This document shows positions 15,981 through 24,474 of a stretch of DNA of 64,000 nt, piece by piece. A program made the position numbers and the translations under genes. This DNA comes from Steroidobacteraceae bacterium. GTDB taxonomy: Bacteria; Pseudomonadota; Gammaproteobacteria; Steroidobacterales; Steroidobacteraceae. Position 1 is the stretch's first letter. Each line of letters starts with the position of its first letter. The stretch covers positions 62,001 through 126,000 of the forward strand of contig JABAQU010000023.1 in the NCBI GenBank assembly GCA_019187185.1. The letters are read 5' to 3'. The notes under the pieces were generated by a model that made no database searches, had not been told where the DNA came from, and saw only the letters and a program-made list of their open reading frames with translations.

Positions 15981-17556
15981 CGAACTCTTCCGCGCCACAC
16001 TCTTCATCGCCGCTTATGTCTTCGTCGACTGGCTGAGCTACCTGCAGCCGGCGCTGCAGCTCGGCATCACGCCGTGGAATCCGCAAACCGGCGTCGCCCT
16101 CGCCTATCTCATCTGGCAGGGCCCGCGCGGGGCGATCGCGGTGGCGCTCGCGGCGCTGCTGTCGGAAGTGGTCGTGCGGGATGTGCCCGCCGGCAGCATT
16201 GCGGCGATCACGACGTCGATCTGGATCGCGATCGCCTATAGCGCACTTGCGGTATTCCTGCGGCGCAAGGGACCCGCGGCGCTCGTGCCGACACCCGCCG
16301 ATGCGGCCCGCTTCGTCGCCGCCGGCCTCGGCGCGACACTGCTCGTCGGCGCCGGATTCATCGCCATCATGCTCGCGATGGGCGCACTGCCCGAGAACGT
16401 CGCGCTCGGCGGTGTCGCGCGCTACTGGGTCGGCGATTTCAACGGCGTGCTCACGCTCACGCCACTCCTGATGTGGGCGAGGTCGTGGCGCGCCGGCCTC
16501 GCGTCGCTGCGCGCCCGCTGGCGCGAGGCACTGCTGCAGTTCGTGGCGCTCGGCTTCACGATGTGGATCATCTTCGGCCTGCTCGCCGACGAGGCGCTGC
16601 GGTTTTTCTATCCGCTGTTCGTGCCGATGATCTGGCTGGCGCTGCGCTGGGGCGTCGTCGGCGCCGTGGTCGGTGCGCTCGCGATCCAGCTCGGTCTCGC
16701 GCTCATGGTGAAAGACATCGGCGTTGCGCCGCCGCTCTTCGAGTTGCAGTTCCTGATGCTGACGCTCAACCTCACCGCGCTGCTGCTCGGTGCCACCGTC
16801 AGCGAGCGCCAGCGCGCACAGGCGCAGCTGCGCGAGCGCGACGAGGCGCTCGCGCGCGCGATGCGCTTCGCCACCGCCGGCGAGATGGCCTCGGCGCTCA
16901 CGCACGAGCTGAACCAGCCGATCACCGCACTCGTGTCATACCTGCGCGCCGCCGAGATTCTCGCCGCGCCCGGCGGTTCCGCGGATGCGCGCCTGCCCGA
17001 CACCCTCGGCAAGGCCGCGCAGGAGGCCATCCGCGCCTCGGCCGTGCTGCGTCGCCTGCGGGACTTCTACAGCACGGGTCAGGCGGCGTGTTCGCCGCTG
17101 TCGCTCGCCGCACTGTGCCAGAGTGTCGGCGCGACGTTCCACGAACGCCTGCGGCGCGCCGGCGTGCAGCTCACCTCGAGCGTGAGCCCCGAACTGCCGC
17201 CGGTGGCCGGCGATCCGACGCAACTCGAGATCGTGCTGCACAACCTCGTCGCCAACGCCATCGATTCGATCGCCGCAGCGGGCGCGGGCGCGGGCCGCAT
17301 CGAGATCGCGGCCACGCGTCGCGGTGACATGGTGCGCCTCTCGGTGACCGATTCGGGCCCGGGCGTGGCGGCCGATGTCGCCGCACGCGTCTTCGAGCCG
17401 TTCGTGACGACCAAACCGGGCGGCATGGGACTCGGGCTCGCGATCAGCCGCTCGCTGCTGCGCGCCCAGGGCGGCGACCTCGAGTACACCATCGATGAAG
17501 CCGCGGGTGGCGCGTGCTTCGTGGTTGCCCTGCCGCTGGCGCTCGCCCATGACTGA
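15967..17556 (+). CDS. membrane-bound histidine kinase with MASE1-like sensor
   Basis: From the ATG at 15967 the protein has 529 residues. A longer frame from 15817 adds 50 residues without domain character. About eight transmembrane helices (residues 8-270) form a MASE1-like module (GITPWNPQTGVALAYLIWQGP, then YWVGDFNGVLTLTPLL). The kinase core shows the H-box with His313 in LTHELNQPITALVSYLRAAEIL, the N-box LHNLVANAIDSI and DSGPGVAADVAARVFEPF with GGMGLGLAISRSLL. These are the features of FixL/TtrS/DctB-type kinases. The downstream regulator overlaps it by eight bases and is its likely partner. The signal is unknown. Confidence 0.86.
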   Translation: MPGAGELFRATLFIAAYVFVDWLSYLQPALQLGITPWNPQTGVALAYLIWQGPRGAIAVALAALLSEVVVRDVPAGSIAAITTSIWIAIAYSALAVFLRRKGPAALVPTPADAARFVAAGLGATLLVGAGFIAIMLAMGALPENVALGGVARYWVGDFNGVLTLTPLLMWARSWRAGLASLRARWREALLQFVALGFTMWIIFGLLADEALRFFYPLFVPMIWLALRWGVVGAVVGALAIQLGLALMVKDIGVAPPLFELQFLMLTLNLTALLLGATVSERQRAQAQLRERDEALARAMRFATAGEMASALTHELNQPITALVSYLRAAEILAAPGGSADARLPDTLGKAAQEAIRASAVLRRLRDFYSTGQAACSPLSLAALCQSVGATFHERLRRAGVQLTSSVSPELPPVAGDPTQLEIVLHNLVANAIDSIAAAGAGAGRIEIAATRRGDMVRLSVTDSGPGVAADVAARVFEPFVTTKPGGMGLGLAISRSLLRAQGGDLEYTIDEAAGGACFVVALPLALAHD

Positions 17557-18154
17557 CGCGACGGTCTTCGTGGTCGACGACGATGCGGCGATCCGCGACG
17601 CGCTGAGTCTCCTCATATCGCTGCGCGGCCTGCGCGCACAGGTGTTCGCCTCCGCAGAGAGCTTCCTCGACACCTACCGCGATGCCTGGCGCGGGTGCCT
17701 GCTCGTCGACCTGCAGATGCCCGGCATGTCGGGGCTCGAGTTGCAGGCGGAACTGAACGCGCGCGGCATCACGCTGCCGGTGATCGTGCTCACGGCGCAC
17801 GGCGATGTCGCGACGACCCGTGCCGCGCTGAAGAACGGCGCGGTCGACTTCCTCGAAAAGCCGGTCGACGATGCGGTGCTGATGGACGTGCTCGGCAATG
17901 CGATCCGGCTCGATGCCGAGCGGCACGACACGGCGCACGCGCGCGCAGCCGCGGCCGAACGCCTCGCGCGCCTGACGCCACGCGAGCGTGACGTGCTGCG
18001 CCTGCTCGCCCAGGGCCGGCAGTTGCGCGAGATCGCGCAGCAGCTCGAGATCAGCCCGCGCACGGTGGAAGTCTACAAGGCAAGGATGATGGAGAAGCTC
18101 GGCTGCCGCACGCTCGCCGACGTGGTACGGGCGGGCAGCGAACTCGGCGCGTGA
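17549..18154 (+). CDS. FixJ/TtrR-family response regulator
   Basis: The 201-residue protein begins at the ATG at 17549, overlapping the kinase gene by eight bases. A receiver domain with phospho-acceptor Asp54 (LLVDLQMPGMSG), a conserved Thr/Ala pair in VLTAHGD and Lys in FLEKPVDD is followed by a LuxR-type helix-turn-helix (LTPRERDVLRLLAQG, ISPRTVEVYKARMMEKLG). The arrangement is that of FixJ, which activates transcription once phosphorylated by its membrane kinase. Targets are unknown. Confidence 0.94.
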   Translation: MTDATVFVVDDDAAIRDALSLLISLRGLRAQVFASAESFLDTYRDAWRGCLLVDLQMPGMSGLELQAELNARGITLPVIVLTAHGDVATTRAALKNGAVDFLEKPVDDAVLMDVLGNAIRLDAERHDTAHARAAAAERLARLTPRERDVLRLLAQGRQLREIAQQLEISPRTVEVYKARMMEKLGCRTLADVVRAGSELGA

Positions 18155-18158
18155 CGCG

Positions 18159-18572
18159 TCAGCCCGAGGGCTCTTCCACCGCGAATGCCGCGTCGAACGG
18201 ATCCTCGCCGAGCACGAACGCGATGTCGTCGCTCGTTGCGGCAGCGAGCATCGCTGCGGGAGCCTCCCCTTCCCCAGGGGCCGCAATGGCGGGCGCCGGG
18301 ACGCCCTGCTCCGGCGTCGCTGTCGCGAGCGGCGGCGACGCCACGTCGGGCCGCTGCGACCAGAGGAGAATCGCGACGACCGCCGACGCCCCGAGCGCCG
18401 CCGCGGGCACGAACGCCCGCGACAGCCACCCGCGCGAGGGGCGTCGCCGCAGTTCGTCGAGCGCCGCGTGGCGCGCCTGGGTGAGCCGCGAACGCACGCG
18501 GGCGTCGAGATGCGCCACGCTCGCCTCGAGCGCCAATCGCGTACTCCGTTCGATGTCGCCGTCGGTCCTCAC
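18159..18572 (-). CDS. DUF3619-like single-pass membrane protein paired with ECF sigma factor
   Basis: The 137-residue protein has a cytoplasmic helical N-terminus (RLALEASVAHLDARVRSRLTQARHAAL), one transmembrane helix (about residues 54-70) and a proline- and alanine-rich C-terminal part with DDIAFVLGEDPFDAAFA near the end. The N-terminal pattern matches DUF3619 proteins, which sit directly after an ECF sigma gene. It overlaps the sigma gene by four bases, so it is probably a membrane-anchored modulator, possibly an anti-sigma factor. Anti-sigma activity is inferred. Confidence 0.7.
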   Translation of the reverse strand: MRTDGDIERSTRLALEASVAHLDARVRSRLTQARHAALDELRRRPSRGWLSRAFVPAAALGASAVVAILLWSQRPDVASPPLATATPEQGVPAPAIAAPGEGEAPAAMLAAATSDDIAFVLGEDPFDAAFAVEEPSG

Positions 18573-19162
18573 GTCGCCGCCTCGGGGTCGAGCGCCGCGC
18601 GCAGCGTGTGCACGGCACGGGAATAATGGGTCTTCACGGTACCTTCGGTACAGCCCATCGCCGCCGCCGTCGCGGCCACATCCAGTCCCTCAAAGTTTCT
18701 AAGAAGAAACGCTTGGCGCTGTCTCTCAGGTAATTGTGCCAATATATCGCCCAATATAGACATCGACTCGCCCAACTCGACCTGCGCATGCGGGCCTGGC
18801 AATGGGCTCTCCGCGGCGTTCGCCGGGTCCGGATCGCTTTCTTCGGCATCGTGGCGGTGCGCCGGCCACCACGCGAAGATGCGCCCGCGCGTGCGCCGGC
18901 GGCGCTGCAGGTCGCGCACGCGATTCTGGAGAATCCGGTAGAAAAGCGGCTTCCATTCCGGCTCCGGGCGCGCACTGTACGCGCGCACGAGCTGCAGCAT
19001 CGAGTCCTGGACGACATCGAGCGCGTCGTCCTCGTCCCGCAATTCGAGCTGCGCGATGCGAAACGCCTTGCGTTCGACCGCAATGAAGAACCGTTCGAAT
19101 GCCGCGCGCTGCGCACGCTCAACCTGCTGCATTTCGTCGCCATCGTCGAGAGCGAAGGTCAT
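18569..19162 (-). CDS. ECF-type RNA polymerase sigma factor
   Basis: The 197-residue protein starts at the ATG at 19162; an upstream in-frame ATG at 19198 would add 12 residues and has no better support. It contains region 2 (FFIAVERKAFRIAQLELRDEDDALDVVQDSMLQLV, then PLFYRILQNRVRDLQRRRR) and region 4 (LAQLPERQRQAFLLRNFEGLDVAATAAAMGCTEGTVKTHYSRAVHTLRAAL). The linker carries an aromatic and acidic insert (FAWWPAHRHDAEESDPDP) typical of the subfamily that travels with DUF3619 proteins. It diverges from priA. The gap contains no strong consensus for autoregulation. Confidence 0.93.
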   Translation of the reverse strand: MTFALDDGDEMQQVERAQRAAFERFFIAVERKAFRIAQLELRDEDDALDVVQDSMLQLVRAYSARPEPEWKPLFYRILQNRVRDLQRRRRTRGRIFAWWPAHRHDAEESDPDPANAAESPLPGPHAQVELGESMSILGDILAQLPERQRQAFLLRNFEGLDVAATAAAMGCTEGTVKTHYSRAVHTLRAALDPEAAT

Positions 19163-19230
19163 GCTATAAGCGCCCGGCCATGTCGCAAGTGCCTGCATAC
19201 GGGCTGGCTAACGCGGCGGCCGGCACCGCG

Positions 19231-19259
19231 TTGACATGGTTTCTCAAATATCTGATTCA
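19231..19259 (+). promoter_or_regulatory. possible promoter ahead of priA
   Basis: A perfect TTGACA lies at 19231-19236. A match to -10 is poor (GATTCA after 17 bases or ATTCAT after 18). It points at priA, whose GTG at 19272 would then be very close to the transcript start. Confidence 0.25.
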
Positions 19260-19271
19260 TAAAAGGTTTTC

Positions 19272-21485
19272 GTGGCAGCAGGGTCGGTGATACGCGTCGC
19301 GGTCGACACACCGCTGCGCCAGACGTTCGACTATCTCGCGGGCGCGGCGAGCCCCGTGCCCGGGGCCCGGGTGCGCGTCCCGTTCGGTCGCAGGCAGGTC
19401 GTCGGCGTCGCGCTCGAGTGCGCCGCCGGGTCCGACGTGCCGCACGAGAAGCTGCGCCGCATCGGTGAGGTGCTCGATACCGAGCCCGTGTTCGATGCGG
19501 AACTGCTCGCGCTCCTGCGCTGGGCCGCGGACTATTACCACCACCCGATCGGCGAAGTGCTGTTCGCCGCGCTGCCCAAACTCGCGCGCGAGGGCGCGCC
19601 GACACGCCGCATCCGGGCGTGGTGGGTCGCGACGCCGGATGGCGCGGCGGCGCACGCGGGCGATGCCTTGCGTCGCTCGCCACGCCAGCGTGCCGTCCTC
19701 GAGGCGCTGCTCGCGCGGGGTGGCCTCGATGGCGAAGCGGTCGGAGCGCTCGAGGGCGGCGCGCGCGAAGCGCTGGCCACCCTCGTGCGACGCGGCTGGG
19801 CGGCCTCGCAGGAAGGTCCGCCCGACCCTGCGGCCGATGCAGGAGGGCCGCCCCCGGTCGCAACCCTCGCGCGCCCCTCGCCCTTCACGCTCACCGAGGC
19901 GCAGCAGGCCGCGGTCGACGCCGTGCTCGCGAGCCACGGCCGTTACGGCGCGTTTCTCCTGCACGGCATCACCGGCAGCGGCAAGACGGAGGTCTACCTG
20001 CGGCTCGTCGAGCACGTGCTCGCACGCGGCGAACGCGCGCTCGTCCTCGTGCCCGAGATCGGCCTCACGCCACAGCTCGTCGGGCGTTTTGCGGAGCGAT
20101 TCGCCGTGCCGATGGCGACGCTGCACTCGGCGCTCACGGGCGCTGCACGCCTCGCGGCCTGGCGCGATGCGCTGTCGGGTCGCGCCCGGATCGTGCTCGG
20201 TACCCGATCGGCGGTGTTCGCGCCGCTTGCCGGACTCGGACTCGTGGTGATCGACGAGGAGCACGACGCCTCCTTCAAGCAGCACGATGGCGGCTTTCGC
20301 TACTCCGCGCGCGATATCGCCGTGATGCGTGCGCAGCGCGCCGGGGTGCCCGTGGTGCTCGGCTCGGCGACGCCGTCGCTCGAGAGCCTGCACAATGCGC
20401 GGCTCGGCCGCTACGCGCGCCTCGCGCTGCCGCGCCGCACCGGCGCGGCGCTGCCGCCGCGGCTCGCGCTCGTCGATCTGCGTGCCGAGGCGCTGCGCAA
20501 CGGCCTGTCGACGTTCGTGATCGAAGCGATCCGCAGGCATCTCGATGCGCGCGGCCAGGTGCTCGTCTACCTCAATCGCCGCGGCTATGCACCGACGCTC
20601 GCGTGCACCGCGTGCGGCTGGATCGCGGGTTGCGCCTCGTGCGATGCGCGCCTCACGGTTTATGCGCGCGTCGCACGCCTGAAGTGCCACCATTGCGGCG
20701 CCGATGCGCCGCTGCCGGCCCGTTGCCCGACCTGCGGCTATGAGGTGCGTGCGGTCGGCCAGGGTACCGAACGCGTCGAGGAGACGCTCGCGACGCTCTT
20801 TCCCGACGCGCCGCTCGCACGGCTCGACCGGGACGTCGTGCGCCACGACGAGGAGCTCGCCGCAGTGCTCACCCGTGTCGCGTCGGGCGATGCACGCATC
20901 CTCGTCGGCACGCAGATGGTGACGAAGGGCCATGATTTCCCGGACGTCACGCTCGCGGTGGTGCTGAATGCCGATCAGGGTCTTTTCAGCACGGATTTTC
21001 GCGCCGCGGAGCGCCTCGCGCAGACCGTCGTGCAGGTGGCGGGGCGAGCCGGACGCGGCGCACGTGTCGGCGAGGTGCTGATCCAGACCGAGTACCCGGA
21101 GCATCCGCTGCTCACGAGCCTGCTCGCGCACGGATACGAGGGATTCGCGGACACCGCGCTCGCGGAGCGGCGGGCGGCGGGCTGGCCACCTTACGGCCGG
21201 CTCGCCGCAGTGCGCGCGTCCGCGGGTTCGCTGCAGGAAGCGGTGGACTTCCTCGGGGAAGCTCGACGCCTCCTCGCGCCGCCGCGCGGCCTTCGCCTCC
21301 TCGGCCCCGCGCCCGCCGCGATGGCGCGGCGCGCCGACCGCTACCACGCGCAACTGCTCATCGAGAGCGGCGATCGCTCGCCGCTGCATCGCTTTCTTGC
21401 GGAGTGGCTGCCGCGGGCGGCAGCCCTGCCGGGCGCCCGGCGGGTTCGCTGGGCGCTCGACGTCGATCCGCTCGAACTATTCTGA
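19272..21485 (+). CDS. priA: primosomal replication restart helicase PriA
   Basis: This is a 737-residue superfamily 2 helicase from a GTG start. Domains in order: an N-terminal DNA-binding domain (IRVAVDTPLRQTFDYL, VRVPFGRRQVVGVAL, ADYYHHPIGEVLFAALP), the helicase core with Walker A near residue 234 (GITGSGKTEVYL), DEEH in VVIDEEHDASFKQ and the SATPS motif, and a zinc-binding insert of eight cysteines around residues 452-492 (CTACGW, CASCDAR, CHHCGA, CPTCGY). The core ends with GRAGRGARVGEVLIQT. PriA reloads the replisome at stalled forks. Its 3' end overlaps the convergent EF-hand gene by nine bases. Confidence 0.97.
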   Translation: MAAGSVIRVAVDTPLRQTFDYLAGAASPVPGARVRVPFGRRQVVGVALECAAGSDVPHEKLRRIGEVLDTEPVFDAELLALLRWAADYYHHPIGEVLFAALPKLAREGAPTRRIRAWWVATPDGAAAHAGDALRRSPRQRAVLEALLARGGLDGEAVGALEGGAREALATLVRRGWAASQEGPPDPAADAGGPPPVATLARPSPFTLTEAQQAAVDAVLASHGRYGAFLLHGITGSGKTEVYLRLVEHVLARGERALVLVPEIGLTPQLVGRFAERFAVPMATLHSALTGAARLAAWRDALSGRARIVLGTRSAVFAPLAGLGLVVIDEEHDASFKQHDGGFRYSARDIAVMRAQRAGVPVVLGSATPSLESLHNARLGRYARLALPRRTGAALPPRLALVDLRAEALRNGLSTFVIEAIRRHLDARGQVLVYLNRRGYAPTLACTACGWIAGCASCDARLTVYARVARLKCHHCGADAPLPARCPTCGYEVRAVGQGTERVEETLATLFPDAPLARLDRDVVRHDEELAAVLTRVASGDARILVGTQMVTKGHDFPDVTLAVVLNADQGLFSTDFRAAERLAQTVVQVAGRAGRGARVGEVLIQTEYPEHPLLTSLLAHGYEGFADTALAERRAAGWPPYGRLAAVRASAGSLQEAVDFLGEARRLLAPPRGLRLLGPAPAAMARRADRYHAQLLIESGDRSPLHRFLAEWLPRAAALPGARRVRWALDVDPLELF

Positions 21486-21965
21486 CGGCTGGGCGGGAGC
21501 CGCATTGTCCATGCGCTTGCCCTGCGGCATTTCATCGCGCGTGATCTTGCCGTCCTTGTTCCGGTCGAGCTGGTCGAAGCGCCGCCACAGCATCGGCATG
21601 CCGGCCTCGGCCTCGCTGCGCGAGATCGCGCCATCACCGTCCTTGTCGGCGGCCTTCCAGTGCTCGACGGCACGTTCGCGCATCTTGCCGCGCATCTGGC
21701 GCATCGACTCGCGCGCTGCACTCAGTTCGTCCTGCGTGAGGTATCCGTCCTTGTTCTTGTCGAGCTGATCGAAGCGCTTGTTCGCACGCTCGACTGCCGC
21801 ATCCGTCGATTCCTTGCGCGACACGCGGCCGTCGGCGTCCTTGTCGAAGTGCTTGATCAGCGCGCCTTCGTCCATCCGCTCATCCATCCGGTTGTCCGTC
21901 GGGTCGGCGGCAAATGTCACCAGTGGCACGGCGACCAGGGCAAGGGACATCAAAACAGCTTTCAT
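21477..21965 (-). CDS. secreted EF-hand protein with four calcium-binding loops
   Basis: The start is placed at the ATG at 21965, preceded by GGAGCG, giving 162 residues. It has a signal peptide (MKAVLMSLALVAVPLVTFAAD) followed by four EF-hand loops: DKDADGRVSRKE, DKNKDGYLTQDE, DKDGDGAISRSE and DRNKDGKITRDE, with helical linkers rich in Arg and Met. All four loops keep the acidic positions 1, 3, 5 and 12. It is probably a periplasmic calcium-binding protein with a structural or signalling role. It lies divergent to argS and convergent to priA. Confidence 0.9.
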   Translation of the reverse strand: MKAVLMSLALVAVPLVTFAADPTDNRMDERMDEGALIKHFDKDADGRVSRKESTDAAVERANKRFDQLDKNKDGYLTQDELSAARESMRQMRGKMRERAVEHWKAADKDGDGAISRSEAEAGMPMLWRRFDQLDRNKDGKITRDEMPQGKRMDNAAPAQPSE

Positions 21966-22035
21966 TTCGCGCTCCAGGGGTGGGTCATTGTCCACCAACG
22001 CAGCTGAGACCTGCCGGTTGACCGCCCGGTTCCGC

Positions 22036-22041
22036 TAAAAT
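22036..22041 (+). promoter_or_regulatory. -10 box six bases before the argS start
   Basis: TAAAAT at 22036-22041 lies six bases before the TTG start of argS at 22048. It matches the sigma-70 -10 consensus at five of six positions and suggests a leaderless or nearly leaderless mRNA. A -35 element is not obvious. Confidence 0.4.
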
Positions 22042-22047
22042 GGCGGC

Positions 22048-23811
22048 TTGAAAACCGAACTCGAGACGCTGCTCGCCGCGGCGCTGAATCATCTCGGCGA
22101 ATCGGGCCGGCTGCCGCCCGCCGACCCGGCCACCATCGTGGTCGAACGCACCCGCGACGCGAAGCACGGTGACTTCGCGTCGAATGTCGCGCTGCGCCTC
22201 GCGAAGGCGGCCGGCCGCAATCCCCGTGAACTCGCCGCGGAGATCATCGCGGCCCTGCCGGCGAGCCCTCTCGTGGCGCGCACCGAGATCGCCGGCGCCG
22301 GTTTCATCAATTTCCACCTGCGGGCCGCCGCAAACCAGGACGAGCTGTGGCGCGCGCTCGAAGCCGGCGCGAACTACGGGCGCACGACCGAGCCGGGTGC
22401 AGGGCGCAAGGTGATCCTCGAGTTCGTGTCGGCGAACCCGACCGGGCCCGTGCACGTCGGCACCGGCCGCCAGGCCGCGTTCGGCGCAACGCTCGGCAAC
22501 CTGCTCGAGGCCACTGGCCATGCCGTGCATCGCGAGTACTACATCAACGATGCCGGGCGGCAGATGGACATCCTCACGGTGAGCGTCTGGCTGCGCTACC
22601 TCGAGGTCTGCGGCGAAGCGTTCGAATTTCCGTCGAACGGCTATCGCGGCGAATACGTGCGCGCACTCGCCCGCAGCCTGCACGCAGCGCACGGCGAGAC
22701 GTACCGCCGCGGCGCGGCCGAGACGCTCGCGGGCCTGCCGCCCGACGCGCCGGCCGGCGGCGACAAGGACCGGTACGTCGATGCGCTCATCGAGCGGATG
22801 CGTGCACTGCTCGGCGCCGCGGATTTCCGGGCCGTGCTCGAGTTCTCGCTGGCGGCGATGCTCGCCGACATCCGTGGCGACCTCGAGGATTTCGGCGTCG
22901 CGTTCGACCGGTGGTACTCGGAGCGCTCGCTCGCGACGAGCGGCGCGATCGATCACGCGCTCGACGTGCTGCGCCGGCAGGGCCGGCTCTACGAGAAGGA
23001 CGGCGCCACCTGGTTTCGCGCCACCGAGTTCGGCGACGACGAGGACCGAGTCGTCGTGCGCGCGAACGGCGAGAAGACCTATTTCGCCTCCGACATCGCC
23101 TACCATCTGGAGAAGCGCGAGCGCGGCTTCGATCTCCTCGTCGACGTGCTCGGCGCCGACCATCACGGCTACGTCGCGCGCGTACGCGGCGGGCTCGTCG
23201 CGATGGGGCAGCCGGGCGACAGCCTCGAGGTGATCCTGATCCAGTTCGTGAGCCTGTGGCGCGGCGCCGAGAAGATTCCCATGGGCAAGCGCGACGCGCA
23301 GTTCGTCACGCTGCGGGAACTGCGCGCGGAAGTCGGCACCGACGCGGCCCGGTTCTTCTACCTGATGAGGAGCCACGACCAGCCGCTCGATTTCGACCTC
23401 GAGCTCGCAAAGTCGCGCTCGAACGAGAACCCGGTCTACTACATCCAGTATGCGCACGCGCGCGTCGCGAGCGTGATGAAGCAGCTCGTCGCGAGGGGCT
23501 ATCGCTACGACGAAGCCTCCGCGCGTGCGAGCCTCGGCCTCCTGACCGACACCCACGAACAGGCGGTGCTGACGGCACTCGGGCGCTACCCGGAGATCGT
23601 GCGCCAGGCGGCGGCGAACCGCACGCCGCACACGCTGGTGCACTACCTGCGCGAGCTCGCGAACACGTTCCATACCTGGTACAACGCCGCGACGTTCATC
23701 GTGCCCGACCCGCCGCTGCGCAATGCGCGGCTCGCGCTCGCGCTCGGCGTTCAGCAGGTCGTGCGCAACGGGCTCGGCCTCCTCGGCGTGTCGGCGCCGG
23801 AGTCGATGTGA
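22048..23811 (+). CDS. argS: arginyl-tRNA synthetase
   Basis: The TTG at 22048 is the only plausible start: an in-frame TAA lies at 22036-22038 and the sequence from TTG reads MKTELETLLAAAL, the family's normal beginning. The 587-residue enzyme charges tRNA-Arg. The N-terminal Arg-tRNA-synthetase domain covers about residues 1-90 and the catalytic core follows, with EFVSANPTGPVHVGTGRQ at 124-141, where the HIGH-type motif reads His136-Val-Gly-Thr139. The degenerate KMSKS-like segment is PMGKRDAQFVT. The anticodon-binding helical domain ends HTLVHYLRELANTFHTWYN. A SPOR-domain gene starts on its stop codon (GTGA), a common arrangement in gammaproteobacteria. Confidence 0.97.
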   Translation: MKTELETLLAAALNHLGESGRLPPADPATIVVERTRDAKHGDFASNVALRLAKAAGRNPRELAAEIIAALPASPLVARTEIAGAGFINFHLRAAANQDELWRALEAGANYGRTTEPGAGRKVILEFVSANPTGPVHVGTGRQAAFGATLGNLLEATGHAVHREYYINDAGRQMDILTVSVWLRYLEVCGEAFEFPSNGYRGEYVRALARSLHAAHGETYRRGAAETLAGLPPDAPAGGDKDRYVDALIERMRALLGAADFRAVLEFSLAAMLADIRGDLEDFGVAFDRWYSERSLATSGAIDHALDVLRRQGRLYEKDGATWFRATEFGDDEDRVVVRANGEKTYFASDIAYHLEKRERGFDLLVDVLGADHHGYVARVRGGLVAMGQPGDSLEVILIQFVSLWRGAEKIPMGKRDAQFVTLRELRAEVGTDAARFFYLMRSHDQPLDFDLELAKSRSNENPVYYIQYAHARVASVMKQLVARGYRYDEASARASLGLLTDTHEQAVLTALGRYPEIVRQAAANRTPHTLVHYLRELANTFHTWYNAATFIVPDPPLRNARLALALGVQQVVRNGLGLLGVSAPESM

Positions 23812-24377
23812 GGCCGACCGCGCGCGACTACAAGACGATGCGCGGCGGCACTGATCCCGGCCGCTACCGGCAGTTCGTCTACGGGCTCGCGAGCGGGCTC
23901 GCGGTCGCGCTCCTCGTGTTCGTCGTGATGAACCAGCGCGCACTGCAGGGTCGCGACGAGCCCGCCCGCCCGCGCCCCGAACCACGGATTGCCCCGGAAC
24001 CGGCGGATTCCGCAGCCTCCGGCGGCGAAGCGACGGCGGAGCAGTACGACTTCTACGAAATGCTGCCGAAGTTCGAGGTCGTGGTGCCGGAGAAGGACCG
24101 CGACGTCAAGCGCGACGCACCGGCGTCGCCCGTCGAACGGCCGGGTGTGTACGTGCTGCAGGCGGGCTCGTACCGCAACCAGCCGGATGCCGAGCGGGTG
24201 CGTTCGCAGCTCGCGCTGCAGGGTATCACTGCGGTCGTGCAGCGGGTCGCGGTCGATGCCGACGTGTGGCATCGGGTGCGCATCGGACCGATATCGGATC
24301 TTGCCGAGTTGAACCGCATACGGGACAGGCTCAGATCGGCCGACATCGATGCGCTCGTGATTCGCGTGGGGGATTGA
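23808..24377 (+). CDS. SPOR-domain inner-membrane protein (FtsN-like)
   Basis: The GTG start at 23808 overlaps the argS stop by four bases, giving 189 residues; the ATG at 23838 is an alternative. The protein has a basic cytoplasmic tail, one transmembrane helix (YGLASGLAVALLVFVVMNQ, about residues 25-43), a proline/glutamate-rich periplasmic linker and a C-terminal SPOR domain (GVYVLQAGSYRNQPDAERVRSQLALQG ... RVRIGPISDLAELNRIRDRL). SPOR domains bind denuded peptidoglycan at the division septum. Downstream of argS this family is FtsN-like, but the gene is too short to be sure it performs FtsN's essential task. Confidence 0.9.
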   Translation: MRPTARDYKTMRGGTDPGRYRQFVYGLASGLAVALLVFVVMNQRALQGRDEPARPRPEPRIAPEPADSAASGGEATAEQYDFYEMLPKFEVVVPEKDRDVKRDAPASPVERPGVYVLQAGSYRNQPDAERVRSQLALQGITAVVQRVAVDADVWHRVRIGPISDLAELNRIRDRLRSADIDALVIRVGD

Positions 24378-24474
24378 CCGTGGCGCCGGAGGACGTCGTG
24401 CAGCCGTCGGGCTGGCCCATCGCGTGGTACGCGAAGCGCCGCAGCGCGCGTCGCGTTCTGGTGGACAGGCTGCC

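Noticed and set aside
22347-23807. Arg-rich open frame overlapping argS that continues into the SPOR gene
   Set aside because: Only the part from the GTG at 23808 has domain character; the rest is another frame of argS.
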